Positions 62,863 to 64,000 of a stretch of 64,000 nucleotides of DNA are shown in pieces. Below the pieces are notes generated by a model, which saw only the letters and a program-made list of their open reading frames with translations, made no database searches and had not been told where the DNA came from. Numbering within the stretch: the stretch's first letter is position 1; every line of letters starts with the position of its first letter. Source of the stretch: Heliocidaris tuberculata (Eukaryota > Echinodermata > Echinoidea > Camarodonta > Echinometridae); contig CM046850.1 in assembly GCA_025618425.1 (NCBI GenBank), positions 10,171,992 to 10,235,991 of the forward strand, given 5' to 3'. Position numbers and translations under genes: made by a program.

Positions 62863-63947
62863 TGGTATGGACAGTAACTATGTCAAAAAGATCAAACAAT
62901 ACCAATTTGAATCAATAGGTACATGCATGTGCGTATTTACAGAGAGGCAAATAAAGAAAGAAAAAGAAATTGTCACATGAGGTTAAATTTGTTGTACATG
63001 TATATTGTGAAACTGATTTTTAAGTGCAAGTTTTGATGGGAAGAGAGAAGACATGAAGTATCTGTACATGTCAATGTGCTCAAGTTCATTTTAAGTACCT
63101 CTGAACAAATTTAATCATTATTTTAATCATAAACACATCAAAGACTCCTTTTATATACTTGAACAAACTATTTTTTTTAAACACTTTTATTTTCAAGTCC
63201 ATTTTTTTTTTCACTCTCCCTCCTCTGTATCTATTTTCATCTCTGTAGATATGTCTACTTTGTAACCATTCTGCACTAGACATACCCAATGTATTCTATG
63301 ATCTCTGTTGGAATGCCACTTTATGGTGACCAGGGTTATTTTGGAATAGGGCAAACAAACCTCAAGGATTGGTCACTAACAGACAATAGATTGGAGAATA
63401 CTTTCTCATTGTTATACAATCTTAATTCCTGTGTTTGTTGAACTATTATTTAACTGTGTGTTGGGATTTTATTCCATACGGAATAAGGTCACCGAGATTA
63501 AATATTTGTGTGTAGCAAGAGCACCAGCAAAGAGTGGTGTTGATTAATTCAGGATAATCTTTATTTGATTTTTTTTTAAATCTTGGTAATTGTCAAACAT
63601 GAATGAAAATGATATGGTGTGCAGGGTTCTCGTCAGCGCATAACACCCTTGGTGCTAATATCAAGTATGTGGGTCTTCAGTGAAAAAATGCCATTGGTAA
63701 ACTCTCCCTGACAAGGGTAATAAATATGTAAAGGCATACTTAAAACTTGCAGATTTGTTTTTGTCCTCTCAAATCATCCTCTGGGCCTTTGGATGCTGCA
63801 AAAACGTATTTCTTTTTCAATTTGGACCAAGAGTAATGGCATTGTGAAAATTATAAGCCTGAAATTATGATTTTTGTTCTTAAAGTGGACCAGGCTTATA
63901 TTTAAAAGGAACCATGTTCGATTTTTATCCACTCCATTCAAATATTT

Positions 63948-64000
63948 TACTGTAAAACCAGAATCTTTCGGGACATAAAACTTTCGCAAATTGTTAATGA
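63948..64000 (+). mobile_element. TACTGTAAAACC-type repeat, cut by window end
   Basis: TACTGTAAAACCAGAATCTT followed by a CTTTCGCAAATTG word; it continues outside the window. Confidence 0.5.

Larger units (their letters stand above)
62267..64000 (+). other. Start of intron 5 (runs off the window)
   Basis: Begins GTATGT after exon E in phase 1. It contains the nested TTAA element at 62430-62816 and the beginning of a TACTGTAAAACCAGAA-type repeat at 63948. The remainder is AT-rich with no recognisable exon before the window ends. Confidence 0.75.

Overview
The window looks like part of one large animal gene read on the + strand. It is AT-rich, almost all intron, and has canonical GT-AG splice sites. 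The many TACATGTA and TAGGCCTA words, polymorphic-looking G runs and dense short inverted-repeat transposons suggest a marine invertebrate, most likely an echinoderm such as a sea urchin. That assignment is an inference from texture, not from a diagnostic gene.

Five coding exons can be joined by reading frame: 1-1162 (open at the left edge), 49560-51206, 52256-52382, 59864-59968 and 61331-62266. Phases match at every junction (0, 0, 1, 1, leaving in phase 1). Together they give 1325 complete codons with no stop, and the frame is open at both ends, so the gene continues beyond the window on both sides. The product is Ser/Thr/Pro-rich, charged and largely disordered, with many Ser-Pro and basophilic-kinase-like sites, a few short predicted helices and an acidic patch. 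There is no signal peptide, membrane span or enzyme fold in this part. I do not recognise the family; a cytoplasmic scaffold or the disordered part of a large signalling or cytoskeletal protein is a fair guess only.

The first intron (1163-49559, 48.4 kb) holds no convincing gene. It is a collection of non-autonomous mobile elements and simple or tandem repeats. The clearest group is a set of TTAA-flanked MITE families (piggyBac-like target site) with ends resembling AGGGCAATCC, AGGGAAAGTC or AGTGTACCAAYCACC. Two of these abut and share one TTAA. In the last intron another TTAA element interrupts a small palindrome whose uninterrupted relative survives at 17.6 kb. Two hAT-like elements have 8-bp target duplications (5399-6107 and 58608-58871). 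There are several tRNA-derived SINE copies, hairpin MITEs, minisatellites, long GA tracts and twelve G runs of 10 or more, nearly all on the + strand.

The smaller introns (51207-52255, 52383-59863, 59969-61330, 62267-end) carry the same repeat mixture, some of it within 75-170 bp of exons. No tRNA, rRNA, CRISPR array, bacterial gene, viral gene or autonomous transposase was seen.
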